A stretch of 64,000 nucleotides of DNA from Deltaproteobacteria bacterium (GCA_013286585.1 JABDFK010000007.1:1-64000); one strand, 5' to 3'. Positions 34,396 through 42,679 are shown, counted from the stretch's first letter. Notes: a model not told the origin generated them from the sequence alone. Numbers and translations: made by a program.

Positions 34396-35018
34396 CACCA
34401 GCTGTAATTGAAACTAATACTCACTCTGTCAGACCTAGTGGGATTGACCGGAACCTCGTGACGAAGCCAGGATTCAAAAAGCAACACTTCACCCTCTCGC
34501 GGGGACATTTCTACAAAGCGCTGATTGGGCTGACGAGCCTTTGCTTTGCGCGGTGGCGAGGCCATGAAATTGACCATTCGCGGATCCTCTAGTTTTAGAC
34601 CACGAGTTCCTTTGGGCACCTGCAAATAATAGGTCCCCGAAATCACCGACAGAGGATGGATGTGCATGCTGTGACTCACTCCCGGTGGCATGACGTTGAC
34701 CCACATGGAATCCATTTTTAGCTCCTGCGGGCGAATGTCGATTTCCAACGCTCGTACGTATTTTGCCATGGAAGCATCTATCTTTAAGCGCAATTCATCG
34801 AAGGTCGAAGACAGGCGAAAGAGCTGATCCATAGAGCCGTAAGACGTGTAACCACCGGGATAGTTTTTCTTGCTCCACTGAACGCCATTTTTGTCAATTC
34901 GGCGAAACTGCGCGATCTCTTCCAGCAGCTCGGCATTGATCTTCGCCCGAGGAGAAAAGATCTCATCCTGATACACAAAGGTCGGAAATAAAGAGTGCAC
35001 GCGTGCTGATTTTGGCAT
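34395..35018 (-). CDS. 2-oxoglutarate/Fe(II) oxygenase-like protein (TIGR02466 type)
   Basis: The 207-residue protein resembles the TIGR02466 group of putative 2OG/Fe(II) dioxygenases. The N-terminal segment VHSLFPTFVYQDEI is typical. Iron ligands would be the His/Asp of SHSMHIHPLSVISGTYYL and the distal His in LLFESWLRHEVPVN; the Arg of SDRVSISFNYSW would bind 2-oxoglutarate. It has no signal peptide. The substrate is unknown. I use ATG 35018, because the frame upstream (to 35045) adds only nine poorly conserved residues; neither start has a good Shine-Dalgarno. It abuts a REP-like hairpin and stands alone. Confidence 0.75.
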   Translation of the reverse strand: MPKSARVHSLFPTFVYQDEIFSPRAKINAELLEEIAQFRRIDKNGVQWSKKNYPGGYTSYGSMDQLFRLSSTFDELRLKIDASMAKYVRALEIDIRPQELKMDSMWVNVMPPGVSHSMHIHPLSVISGTYYLQVPKGTRGLKLEDPRMVNFMASPPRKAKARQPNQRFVEMSPREGEVLLFESWLRHEVPVNPTRSDRVSISFNYSW

Positions 35019-35229
35019 GGCGGTTTTATCGCACGGGTGTCTCAAAATGGAAAGCCAAATTCTCGTTTTGAGAGGGAAAATGGGGTGTTCAGAGAGTCTC
35101 TAACATGTGTCGAATTCTTGATCAAAGTTGGAGCTCCAGATCGCTTTAGTCGCAGGCGGGGTGGCCCGGCGCTTGCAATACTAGGCTGTATCAAGAAACG
35201 CAAAGACGAGGACCAACAAAGGGGATTAT

Positions 35230-35592
35230 ATGAAAGCTTCAAATCTGATCAAAACAGCAGTGGGAATGATGGTCATGGCTTTAGGCTTACAAGCTTATGC
35301 AGGCCCCTCCTCCGCTGATTTTAACTCTATGATCGAAGAGAACAATGCCACTCAAAGAGCTTTGACTCAGAAATTGAATCACGAGCTCAAAACAGAGAAG
35401 CTGGACCAGCATCAAAATCCCAATTTCAACAAAATGGGAAAAGAGATGGTTAATACCGCTGCTCCGGAAAACGTGGTCGTAGCCACTGGTTCTGATGAAA
35501 CCGTCACTTATAAAGAGCCGGTTAAAAAAGACGCCTTAGAGAAGCAAAACTTTAAGCGTTTATCTCAAGAACTGAAAGACATTAAAGAATAA
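35230..35592 (+). CDS. Small exported Lys/Glu/Asn-rich protein
   Basis: The 120-residue product has a signal peptide (residues 1 to about 24, ending QAYA). The mature chain has no Cys and is mostly charged and helical, with repeated patterns such as TQKLNHELKTEKLDQ and QNFKRLSQELKDIKE that could form a coiled coil. I recognise no family. AAAGGGGA lies ahead of the start at good spacing, so expression is likely good. Its last 11 bases overlap the end of the tyrosine recombinase gene on the opposite strand. Confidence 0.65.
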   Translation: MKASNLIKTAVGMMVMALGLQAYAGPSSADFNSMIEENNATQRALTQKLNHELKTEKLDQHQNPNFNKMGKEMVNTAAPENVVVATGSDETVTYKEPVKKDALEKQNFKRLSQELKDIKE

Positions 35593-36112
35593 GTCTTCGC
35601 AGTTCCTGGGTCGAGTATAGATAGTCCGCGTAAACCATCGTATTCTGAATGTTTCGATGCCCGAGAGCCACTTGAATCAACCTCAGGTCTCGGGTTCTCT
35701 GATAGAGCTCAATCGCAAAAGTGTGTCGTAAAGAGTGAAATTTCTTGGGCACCGGCCGATAGAACTCCCAAATCTGATAAAGACGATCGTAGGTGAACGG
35801 AAAAATCCGCGGCCCCGGCTGTTGCTCGGAATAAACGGCCAGTCGCTGAAAGGCCTCGTTGGCTATGGGAATCTCGCGGTCATTAGAGCCCTTAAGCCCT
35901 CGGATCAGCACAGAACGGTCGTAGGGGTTGATATCGGATCGTTGAATATTGAGAAGCTCCTGGGCCCGCGCCCCAGTCCTTAGCGCCAGATCTAGTAATA
36001 TGGCGTTCCTTGAATTCATAGTTCTATCCGACTCAATGATCTTACGGAGCCGCTCGACCTCGGGCGGTAAAAGATATTTACTTTTATTGAGAGAATACCG
36101 ATTCAAACTCAT
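35582..36112 (-). CDS. Small tyrosine recombinase (catalytic domain only)
   Basis: The 176-residue product has the catalytic domain of a tyrosine site-specific recombinase and no N-terminal core-binding domain, like the short FimB/FimE-type inverters. All catalytic residues can be seen: Arg49 in LRTGARAQELL, Lys74 in RGLKGS, the HxxR pair in FHSLRHTF (126-129), the second His in LGHRN (152) and the nucleophile Tyr161 in NTMVYADY. An intact enzyme is therefore expected. The ATG at 36112 begins the protein; upstream codons to 36142 look non-conserved. It reads away from a helix-turn-helix gene at 36400, and the intergene holds two perfect palindromes. XerC/XerD-type dimer resolution is unlikely because of the short length. 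Confidence 0.85.
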   Translation of the reverse strand: MSLNRYSLNKSKYLLPPEVERLRKIIESDRTMNSRNAILLDLALRTGARAQELLNIQRSDINPYDRSVLIRGLKGSNDREIPIANEAFQRLAVYSEQQPGPRIFPFTYDRLYQIWEFYRPVPKKFHSLRHTFAIELYQRTRDLRLIQVALGHRNIQNTMVYADYLYSTQELRRLIL

Positions 36113-36223
36113 AGTCCACACTGTGAAAGTAAGACTTAGCAAAGTCGAGTCCAGTTAATTGACGCAAGTCTGAACAAAAAGCGAGCGGGTGGCTTTTTTA
36201 AATCTTCATTTATTTCGATGAGT

Positions 36224-36259
36224 TAACACTAAAGCTTATAACTATAAGCTTTAGTGTTA
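36224..36259. repeat. 17-bp perfect inverted repeat with 2-nt spacer
   Basis: TAACACTAAAGCTTATA and its exact complement TATAAGCTTTAGTGTTA flank the bases AC. It lies 111 bases upstream of the recombinase start at 36112 and 141 bases upstream of the helix-turn-helix gene. The size and shape would suit a recombinase or repressor site. Confidence 0.7.
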
Positions 36260-36271
36260 TTTGAAAAATCC

Positions 36272-36285
36272 GGTATCCGGATACC
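36272..36285. promoter_or_regulatory. 14-bp perfect palindrome
   Basis: GGTATCCGGATACC reads the same on both strands, 12 bases to the right of the 17-bp inverted repeat. It could be the operator of the adjacent helix-turn-helix protein. Nothing else is seen in 36113-36399 apart from A/T-rich sequence. Confidence 0.5.
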
Positions 36286-36399
36286 TCTTTTGATAAAACG
36301 TCTAGATTTCAAATGGTTAGCTGGACATTTCTTCCATAATATTTCATTCTTGTTTCATTGATATTGTATTTCACATCGTAAAATATTGGAGATCACAAC

Positions 36400-36981
36400 A
36401 TGGATTTTGTGAAACACCACATCTCGCCGGAAGAATCCGAATTGATCAGCGAAAAACTTCGCCAAGAGTTGGAGGACTTCGATAAGCCCGAAAATGAGGG
36501 TGAGTCCGCACTGAAGTCCAAATCCAGCCTGCGCATGCATTATGAGGCTCAAGCTCAGGTGATCCAGAATCAAATCGGGGATTTAGAGACAGTCAGAGCT
36601 AGGCTGGGTTTATCGGCACGAAAAATGTGTCAATTGTTGCTCGTGGATCCGTCGGCATGGACCCGATGGAAAAAGGGAGAAAATCCGCCACCCCATGTTT
36701 GGCGTGCGCTTCAATGGTTCATGACGATTCAAGAGAAAATCCCCGGTTTAACTCCGCAGTATTTTGTCGGCAAAGATCCTGCCGTTGTTCAAGAGAACAT
36801 TCTGGCGCAGTTTCGCGAGGTCCAGCTACAGAGCGAAAATCTTCACCAGAAAAACGTCGATCTTGAGGGCAAAGTGAAAAATCTGGAGGGTGCGGTTCGC
36901 GCCAACCGAGTCACTGCAATTATTATGGGCATTGCTACGCTTATTTTAGCAGCAGCTTTTGTCAAAGCCCTGCGCGGATAG
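36400..36981 (+). CDS. Membrane-anchored helix-turn-helix protein with coiled coil
   Basis: The 193-residue product has a helix-turn-helix-like region at about residues 62 to 105 (RARLGLSARKMCQLLL, then DPSAWTRWKKGENPP), a coiled-coil segment at about 128 to 168 and a hydrophobic C-terminal segment at about 171 to 190 that would anchor it in the membrane. Such membrane-bound DNA binders are rare. I do not recognise a named family. The Trp-rich motif WTRWKKG is like the XRE recognition-helix end. It is divergent from the recombinase gene, sharing the palindrome-rich intergene, so autoregulation or control of the recombinase is a reasonable idea. Confidence 0.65.
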   Translation: MDFVKHHISPEESELISEKLRQELEDFDKPENEGESALKSKSSLRMHYEAQAQVIQNQIGDLETVRARLGLSARKMCQLLLVDPSAWTRWKKGENPPPHVWRALQWFMTIQEKIPGLTPQYFVGKDPAVVQENILAQFREVQLQSENLHQKNVDLEGKVKNLEGAVRANRVTAIIMGIATLILAAAFVKALRG

Positions 36982-37059
36982 AAATATTCTCTGCTGCGCT
37001 TAAGCATTTGCTCTATTTTCCCTTGGCTCAGCTCGTTTTGTTCGCCTACTCTCTCGCCA

Positions 37060-37088
37060 GCAAGCCGGTGACACACCGGCGTTTCGCT
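37060..37088 (+). repeat. REP-like hairpin, copy D
   Basis: GCAAG, then stem CCGGTG/CACCGG with loop ACA, then CGTTTCGCT. It lies 17 bases before the start of the leucine dehydrogenase gene. The rest of 36982-37105 shows nothing else beyond its ribosome binding site AAGGAG. Confidence 0.85.
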
Positions 37089-37105
37089 ATCAACAAGGAG
37101 AGTTC

Positions 37106-38221
37106 GTGGGTACATTTGATTTTATCAGCAAGCATGGTGAACACGAAGAAGTGATCTATTGTTACGATCGCAATGTGGGCCTCAAGGCCATCATCGCCAT
37201 TCACAATACGGCTCTGGGTCCAGCTCTCGGCGGAACTCGCATGTGGAATTACAAAACGGAAGACGAAGCCCTCACGGATGTGCTGCGACTGTCTCGAGGG
37301 ATGACTTATAAAGCCGCCGCCGCAGGCCTGAATTTGGGTGGCGGAAAAGCCGTCATTATTGGCGATCCAAAAAAAGACAAGTCCGAGGGACTTTTTCGTG
37401 CCTTTGGACAATTCGTCAACTCATTGAATGGTCGTTATATCACCGCCGAAGATGTGGGCACCACCGTCCACGACATGGAGCACATCTTTATGGAATCCCA
37501 GTGGGTCACGGGAATTCCTAAAGAATTCGGTGGATCGGGTGATCCCTCTCCTTACACGGCTCATGGAGTTTTGATGGGCATGAAGGCTGCGGCCAAGGAA
37601 AAGTTTGGTAGTGATTCTTTGCGCGGGCGAAGAGTGGCAGTCCAGGGATTGGGAAATGTGGGCTCTAACTTGGTCAATTATTTGGTGACTGAAGGTGCGC
37701 AGATCTTCGTCGCAGACATCGACCAAGATCGCGTGAAGGCTGTTTCCACGGCGCATAAGCTACAGGCACTTTCCACGGATGAAATTCTGTTTGCGGATGT
37801 GGATATTTTGTCTCCGTGTGCGATGGGTGCCGTGGTGAACGACGAAAGCATTCGTAAAATCAAAGCCAAGGTCATCTGCGGCGGAGCCAACAATCAGCTG
37901 GCGGAATCTCGTCACGGTGATCAGCTGAAGGAGCTTGGAATTTTGTATGCTCCTGATTATGTCGTCAACGCCGGCGGCCTGATGAATGTCTTTGTGGAGC
38001 TGGAAGGCTATTCGCCGGACCGTGCTTTTGAGAAAACCCGTCACGTTTATGACAATGTGAGTAAAGTTTTTGAGATCGCCGCTCGCGATAAAATCGGAAC
38101 TCACTTAGCTGCAGATCGAATGGCGGAAGAGAGAATCAAGAAAATCGGCGGTCTAAGAACCCGCCACGCTGGCAAATCCAATCGCTCATTCACAACACTG
38201 AAAGAAGTGAATAATCGCTAG
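37106..38221 (+). CDS. Leucine/valine dehydrogenase (Glu/Leu/Phe/Val dehydrogenase family)
   Basis: The enzyme interconverts branched amino acids and 2-oxo acids with NAD. The 371-residue sequence contains the substrate region GGTRMWNYKTEDEAL, the Lys segment SRGMTYKAAAAGLNLGGGKAV with two conserved Lys, and the NAD-binding VQGLGNVGSNLV. These fit leucine dehydrogenase rather than glutamate dehydrogenase in length and motifs. The start is GTG at 37106 with AAGGAG in front. It is a single-gene unit, with REP-like hairpins on both sides (37060-37088 and 38220-38250). Its product could supply branched primers for fatty-acid synthesis, but that is inference only. Confidence 0.9.
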   Translation: MGTFDFISKHGEHEEVIYCYDRNVGLKAIIAIHNTALGPALGGTRMWNYKTEDEALTDVLRLSRGMTYKAAAAGLNLGGGKAVIIGDPKKDKSEGLFRAFGQFVNSLNGRYITAEDVGTTVHDMEHIFMESQWVTGIPKEFGGSGDPSPYTAHGVLMGMKAAAKEKFGSDSLRGRRVAVQGLGNVGSNLVNYLVTEGAQIFVADIDQDRVKAVSTAHKLQALSTDEILFADVDILSPCAMGAVVNDESIRKIKAKVICGGANNQLAESRHGDQLKELGILYAPDYVVNAGGLMNVFVELEGYSPDRAFEKTRHVYDNVSKVFEIAARDKIGTHLAADRMAEERIKKIGGLRTRHAGKSNRSFTTLKEVNNR

Positions 38222-38250
38222 CGAAACGCCTCCGTACCGTCGGCTGGCTT
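38220..38250 (-). repeat. REP-like hairpin, copy E
   Basis: On the minus strand AAGCCAG, then CCGACG-GTA-CGGAGG, whose outer two base pairs hold while the inner pairs partly mismatch, then CGTTTCGCT. It starts on the stop codon of the dehydrogenase gene. Confidence 0.65.
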
Positions 38251-38254
38251 TAGC

Positions 38255-38282
38255 TTGACTCTGCATTAGTCCAGAATACAAT
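38255..38282 (+). promoter_or_regulatory. Candidate sigma-70-type promoter of the yfgM-bamB pair
   Basis: TTGACT and TACAAT separated by 16 bases lie 53 bases before the TTG start at 38335. A 7-bp stem (GGGTCTC/GAGGCCC) lies in the leader. This is a visual call. Confidence 0.5.
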
Positions 38283-38334
38283 TCAAAACATTCACTAAAG
38301 GGTCTCTTAGAGGCCCGTTATTAAGGAGTGGTCT

Positions 38335-39084
38335 TTGAGCACACATAGCAGTAAAAATGATGCAAAAACCCCGGACATTGTCACCCAAGAGTTAAAGAAG
38401 GGCTTTCAGTGGACCACGGCTCATGCCAAGCTCACCATCTTTGTGAGCGCTGCGTTTGTGGCGCTGGGAATTGGTTACTCTGTCTACAAATATCTGGCCG
38501 ATCAAACCGAAGAAAAAGCTCAGGAAGCTTATTATAAAGTCGAAGAAGAGTATCAAAAACTGCAAGAGTCCGCGCGACCAAAACCTGCGGCAAAACCAGC
38601 CAAGGGTGAAAAGGCGGCCGCGGCAGAGGCTCCTGTCGTTGTTGACTATGAACCTTTGGCGCAAAAATTTGCCACCGTGACGGCGGATCATCCGGGAAGT
38701 CGGGCAGCACTGCTGGCCTATTTAAATTTTTCAGAGATCAAGGCCAAAGATAAAAAATATGAAGAAATCATCCAGTCCGCGGACAAAATTAAAGTGGGTT
38801 CGGATTTGCTGTCAGCGCTGGTGTTGATGCAGAAAGGGAATGCTCAGGCGGATATGAAGGATTGCACGAAAGCGCTCAGCACTTGGGAGCAGATTTTGAA
38901 AATGAAGTCGGCACAATCCATTTATCCAGAAGTGCATCTGCAACAAGCTCTTTGCTATGAATCTGTTCAAGACACGACCCACGCGGAAGAGACTTATAAT
39001 AAAATCTTGGCCGAAGCTAAAGATTCCTCGGCTGCTAAATCGGCGGAAAAATATTTACGTCTGATGAAGACCAAAGTTAACTGA
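38335..39084 (+). CDS. YfgM-like membrane-anchored TPR protein
   Basis: The 249-residue product has a short cytoplasmic N-terminus, one membrane segment (about residues 33 to 50) and a periplasmic part with helical repeats, beginning YYKVEEEYQKLQE and later LVLMQKGNAQADMKDC and HLQQALCYESVQD. This resembles YfgM, a periplasmic chaperone-associated protein that works near the Sec translocon. An Ala/Lys/Pro-rich linker (residues about 80 to 105) follows the first helix. The start is TTG with AAGGAG in front. It is followed after two bases by bamB, the same order as in E. coli. Confidence 0.82.
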   Translation: MSTHSSKNDAKTPDIVTQELKKGFQWTTAHAKLTIFVSAAFVALGIGYSVYKYLADQTEEKAQEAYYKVEEEYQKLQESARPKPAAKPAKGEKAAAAEAPVVVDYEPLAQKFATVTADHPGSRAALLAYLNFSEIKAKDKKYEEIIQSADKIKVGSDLLSALVLMQKGNAQADMKDCTKALSTWEQILKMKSAQSIYPEVHLQQALCYESVQDTTHAEETYNKILAEAKDSSAAKSAEKYLRLMKTKVN

Positions 39085-39086
39085 GC

Positions 39087-40256
39087 ATGGGACGGAAACT
39101 CTTCGGATTATTTTTAGCGATCGGACTGCTCTCTGGGTGTGGCTCTTTTCGTGACTGGCAGGCCAAGCTGGCAGAACGACGATCCTTCCAAATCCGTAAA
39201 GAGTGGGTGAGGCAATCCCCGCAAGAAACCAATATGGGTTTCCGCAAAATCAATCGCATGAGCCCCATTCTTTATGCCGACAAAGACCGCGGCGAAATGT
39301 TGATTCAGGCCAATGCCATCGATGGCGTCGTGGCTTACGAGCGTTTCACCGGCAAAGAAATCTGGCGTTTGAAGATCGCTAACGGTGTTGAAAGCTCGGC
39401 CGCACTGGTGCGCGATCGACTGTTCTTCGGCGCGAGCGACGGGCAGTTTTATTCGGTCGAGGCCAACACAGGAAAAATCGTGTGGACTTTCCCCACCCGA
39501 ATTGAAAACTTGGCAGAGCCTCTGATCGATGATGGCATCGTCTATTTCTTGACCGGGAATAATTCGGTGTATGCCTTGGACGCAGCCACCGGCAAACAGA
39601 TCTGGCTATATACTAGGCAAGACCCCAACCCTTTGCGAGTGCGCGGGGGCAGCAAACCTGCTCTTCGCAATGGCAATTTAATTCTTGGATTTAGCGATGG
39701 TTACCTCGTGGCCTTGGTCGCCAAAAACGGACAGGTCCGCTGGGAACGACAGCTGAATAAAAATAAAAAATTTCGTGACCTGGACACCAATCCTTTGATC
39801 GATGGTGAGTTTGTCTATGCTCTGGGCTTTGATGATCATCTCTACTGTCTGCGCGCCACCACCGGAGAGTCCGTCTGGTCTTCCGAAAAGGGTGGGTACG
39901 GTGGAATGTTGATCGTGGGCGATCGACTTTTCTATGCCAGCACCACCAATGAGTTTCTGTCCGTGGATAAAACCACGGGCAACAAAGTTTGGTCTTATCA
40001 GTTGGCCGACGGAATTGCGACCTCGCCTAGTATGTATCACGGGCTTTTGGTTTTTGGCGAATCGCAAGGAAGCCTGATCTTTTTGGATTCCGGAACGGGC
40101 AAGAAAGTCGGGGACTTTGATCCGGGTCGAGGGATTTTGTCTCCGCCGACGGTGGATGAAAAGAACAATCACGTCTTTTTTATTTCTGGCGAGGCCAATG
40201 CTTACGCTCTCGAAATTGGATTTAAGTATCCCAACGCCATTCCCTACTTGAGGTGA
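39087..40256 (+). CDS. bamB: Outer-membrane assembly lipoprotein, PQQ-type beta propeller
   Basis: BamB is the propeller lipoprotein of the complex that inserts outer-membrane barrels. The 389-residue product has lipobox LSGC (near residue 18), then repeats of the PQQ-like propeller such as VVAYERFTGKEIWRLKI, SVEANTGKIVWTFPT, ALDAATGKQIWLYT and SVDKTTGNKVWSYQL, each with the A-TGK-W pattern. About seven blades fit the length. The preceding yfgM-like gene and the order match known BamB operons. A small lipoprotein gene follows after 4 bases. In E. coli der follows, but it is absent here. Confidence 0.9.
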   Translation: MGRKLFGLFLAIGLLSGCGSFRDWQAKLAERRSFQIRKEWVRQSPQETNMGFRKINRMSPILYADKDRGEMLIQANAIDGVVAYERFTGKEIWRLKIANGVESSAALVRDRLFFGASDGQFYSVEANTGKIVWTFPTRIENLAEPLIDDGIVYFLTGNNSVYALDAATGKQIWLYTRQDPNPLRVRGGSKPALRNGNLILGFSDGYLVALVAKNGQVRWERQLNKNKKFRDLDTNPLIDGEFVYALGFDDHLYCLRATTGESVWSSEKGGYGGMLIVGDRLFYASTTNEFLSVDKTTGNKVWSYQLADGIATSPSMYHGLLVFGESQGSLIFLDSGTGKKVGDFDPGRGILSPPTVDEKNNHVFFISGEANAYALEIGFKYPNAIPYLR

Positions 40257-40260
40257 TTTG

Positions 40261-40653
40261 ATGAACAAGATCTTTATTCTCTCGCTGTGTGCTTTGGTCG
40301 GATGCGCTGAGGGCAATTGCCGTCAAGTAGCCGCGGCTGAAGCTAAAGCTGCGGGGAATGCTGGGACCAAAGTCGAAACTGCGGTAGTGGCAGGTCCCCA
40401 AGATCACGTTCGTGTTTTTAAATACGATGGAAGTGTGCAATGCGGAACTGGCAATGGAAAAATTATTTCCGTTGAAGAGATGCAGACGCAGCTATCTGGC
40501 ATAAAAGTCTTCGCTGCCGAGAAAAAAATGGACGGGCTGATGCACATGCAGATGTGTGGTGCTCCGGCCGGCAAAGCCAATGTCTATGAAATCGATCGCC
40601 ATCAATTGGGTGACGCGACGAAATTGGGTTTTAAAGAGTGGCTCTGGAACTGA
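40261..40653 (+). CDS. Small lipoprotein of unknown function
   Basis: The 130-residue product has a signal peptide with lipobox LVGC (Cys14), so it should be membrane anchored. The mature part starts with an Ala/Lys/Glu-rich stretch and contains GPQDHVRVFKYDGSVQCGTGNGK, which is not a motif I recognise. ATG 40261 is preceded by GAGGTG. It lies 4 bases after bamB and is probably cotranscribed. A role in outer-membrane assembly is only a guess from context. Confidence 0.7.
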   Translation: MNKIFILSLCALVGCAEGNCRQVAAAEAKAAGNAGTKVETAVVAGPQDHVRVFKYDGSVQCGTGNGKIISVEEMQTQLSGIKVFAAEKKMDGLMHMQMCGAPAGKANVYEIDRHQLGDATKLGFKEWLWN

Positions 40654-40848
40654 TCTCAAACACTTTCTAATGGCGGAAACGAAAATCGATTCGAGGAATC
40701 GCTGCGATGGACGATATTGATGGGCACTTTGCTCAAATATTGGACAGTGTATTCTTGCCTAATGCAAATGCTTCGATCTCTGATCGGCACAGTTCTAGCA
40801 AATAGGGCCTTTGTAAAATTAATCTCAATATTTGCCAAAGGAATATGT

Positions 40849-41202
40849 ATGAAACTCATTTCTGTTATTGCTATAGGTTTAATGTTATCCGGCTCTTGTT
40901 TCGCCGATTTTCAAGTGACCACGCTTCAACCTGGTCAGCAATCGGATCCAATTATTACCAGCAAAATGGAACTAGTTCAGTTCAAGTGCGCAGATACTTC
41001 TGCGGCCCCGGCAGCTGTTGCGTGCAATCCAAATCTTCCAAAATGTGAATACTACGCTGACTATAGTACAATTCATGTCGGCGGACAGGAAGCCGCTGTT
41101 ATATATGGAGGCCTCATCGAAAAGGCTGCCAAATGCGATTCCTATGAAGCTGCTGGAATTACCTGTGGCAAATTCTTGGGAACAAACCCAAATTATAATT
41201 GA
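40849..41202 (+). CDS. Small exported protein with Cys pairs
   Basis: The 117-residue product has a signal peptide (residues 1 to about 19, ending CFA). It has five Cys in the mature part that could form disulfides. I recognise no family. A longer frame exists upstream to 40717, but ATG 40849 has AAAGGAA ahead and begins the signal peptide, so I use it. A terminator at 41205-41235 follows. The preceding gap 40654-40848 shows nothing more than this ribosome binding site. Confidence 0.7.
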   Translation: MKLISVIAIGLMLSGSCFADFQVTTLQPGQQSDPIITSKMELVQFKCADTSAAPAAVACNPNLPKCEYYADYSTIHVGGQEAAVIYGGLIEKAAKCDSYEAAGITCGKFLGTNPNYN

Positions 41203-41204
41203 GC

Positions 41205-41235
41205 CTTAGGGAACACTTTTGTTCCTTAAGTTTTC
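41205..41235 (+). terminator. Terminator of the small exported protein gene
   Basis: A 10-bp stem CTTAGGGAAC/GTTCCTTAAG with one G-T pair, a 6-nt loop (ACTTTT) and a following TTTT. It overlaps the end of the convergent GGDEF gene. Confidence 0.75.
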
Positions 41236-42482
41236 TCTACCCATAAGGTGCACATATTTCTTCCGCCACCTTTGCTGAGATAAAGCGCTTGATCGGCCTT
41301 CGAAAACAATTCTTCTTTGCCTTTGGCTTGATCGGGATAAAGTGCGGCACCGACACTGACTGTTACTTTTAGATCGCCGTGTTCGGCCGACTTCAGCGGA
41401 TTGAGTTCCACCTTGGCGCGAATTCGGTCCATCAGAATCTGAATTCCGGGAATGCTGGCCTTGACCGCAATCACGCAGAATTCTTCGCCACCGAAGCGGG
41501 CGACCACGTCCGTATTGCGTGTCACTGACTTGATGAGTTTCGCCACATGAACCAAAACTTCATCGCCGATTTGGTGCCCGTACTTGTCGTTGAACTTTTT
41601 AAAGAAGTCGATATCGATGACCATCAAGCCGAAAATGTCTCCGTAACGATCGCTGCGTTTGATTTCTCGGTCTAAGGCGGCCTGTAAAAAACGGGAATTG
41701 GAAAGACCCGTTTTTTCGTCGGTGTTCATTTTATTTTCTTGTTCCACCCGGGTCATCAACTGGGAAATGGCGGAAGACAGCAGATCTTGATTTTCTTTGA
41801 TGGGAGGCTCGTCAATTTCTAGAAGCAAGGCGCCCGTGGACACTGCGGGCGGTTTTGTTTCGATGGTAAAAATTCCAGGCGGGCAGCGATCCAATACCCC
41901 TTGCCAAAATCCCCGCTCTGTCGTTGGTCCTGCGGTGGCTAGAATTTTCTTCATGTCCTTTTCGTAGCCCACCAAGGCCACTCTTTTGCAGTTGAATTTG
42001 CGCAAGATGAGTTCGACGGCGGCGTGAAAAACTTCGTCGCCTCCCATGGGATTTTGTAACACATGGGCCATTTCATACATGAAATTAACTTCTAAAACCT
42101 TGCGCTCTAATCGCTGAATAACGACTTCTTTTTGCTTCAATTCTTCGCGGTATTTGCCTTGCAAACTGCCTTCCACGGAAATGTCTTTCACATAGAAGAA
42201 CATGGATTCGGCCTCATTCAACTGGATATTTTCAGCACAGACTTGCACGGACTTTGGTGTCCGCTCTAAATCTAGGATTTGCGAATCCTGGTTGATCGAG
42301 GGTTTTTTGATCCATTTTTTAAGAGGAAACATTTCCGAGAGGTCTTTGCCTTTTAATCTTCGCTCTGCCAAACCGGTCAGGTTACAAAACTGAGAATTGG
42401 CATAAAGGAAACCGTACTTGGAATCGGTGATTAGAACGGCCTCTAGAAGGTTATCGAAAATCGATGGGTCATTGAGCTTCAT
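41226..42482 (-). CDS. PAS-GGDEF diguanylate cyclase
   Basis: The 418-residue cytoplasmic protein makes cyclic-di-GMP. A PAS-type sensor covers about residues 5 to 125 (FDNLLEAVLITDSKYGFLYAN). A middle GAF-like part follows a coiled linker. The C-terminal GGDEF domain has GGEEF at about 331-335, an active variant. Nine bases ahead in protein terms, RNTD followed by five residues matches the RxxD inhibitory I-site, so product feedback is expected. DxD and VDIDFFKKFND also fit. The ATG at 42482 follows a TTG two codons upstream. It is divergent from selD and reads across the heptad-repeat region. Confidence 0.93.
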   Translation of the reverse strand: MKLNDPSIFDNLLEAVLITDSKYGFLYANSQFCNLTGLAERRLKGKDLSEMFPLKKWIKKPSINQDSQILDLERTPKSVQVCAENIQLNEAESMFFYVKDISVEGSLQGKYREELKQKEVVIQRLERKVLEVNFMYEMAHVLQNPMGGDEVFHAAVELILRKFNCKRVALVGYEKDMKKILATAGPTTERGFWQGVLDRCPPGIFTIETKPPAVSTGALLLEIDEPPIKENQDLLSSAISQLMTRVEQENKMNTDEKTGLSNSRFLQAALDREIKRSDRYGDIFGLMVIDIDFFKKFNDKYGHQIGDEVLVHVAKLIKSVTRNTDVVARFGGEEFCVIAVKASIPGIQILMDRIRAKVELNPLKSAEHGDLKVTVSVGAALYPDQAKGKEELFSKADQALYLSKGGGRNMCTLWVEKT

Positions 42483-42564
42483 GTCCAAAATAGTTTATCG
42501 ATGAAGTTCCCATGAGTTAACTAAGATCGACAGATCAGGACCCTGACAGAGCGCTAAGTAAGCA

Positions 42565-42673
42565 TCAGTCCCCAGTCCAGAGTCCTCGGTCCACTGGCCC
42601 CGGTGAGGCGACAGTTATGGGTAGCAGGTTTGTAGCATTCAGCTAACAAACCTGGCCAGTGGCCTGAGGACAG
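42565..42673. repeat. Heptad-repeat hairpin element, copy 2
   Basis: Four in-phase units TCAGTCC, CCAGTCC, AGAGTCC, TCGGTCC (42565-42592) run into an arm that pairs with the right side over 42582-42599 with 42654-42671 (18 positions, one mismatch, one G-T). Inside is a perfect 9-bp stem CAGGTTTGT/ACAAACCTG (42625-42633, 42646-42654) with a 12-nt loop. GAGGACAG at its right end recurs in copy 1. The element lies upstream of the selD promoter. Confidence 0.65.
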
Positions 42674-42679
42674 CTGACC

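Noticed and set aside
35582-36112. Prophage or integrative element at the recombinase
   Set aside because: No phage structural or conjugation genes and no attachment-site duplications are seen around it.
38188-38300. tRNA or small RNA near the leucine dehydrogenase end
   Set aside because: The structure is the REP-like hairpin and a promoter; no tRNA fold is found.
42596-42660. Possible selenocysteine tRNA because CCGGTGAGGCG resembles part of tRNA-Sec
   Set aside because: No acceptor stem, no TCA anticodon loop and no selA/selB near; only about 11 bases match.
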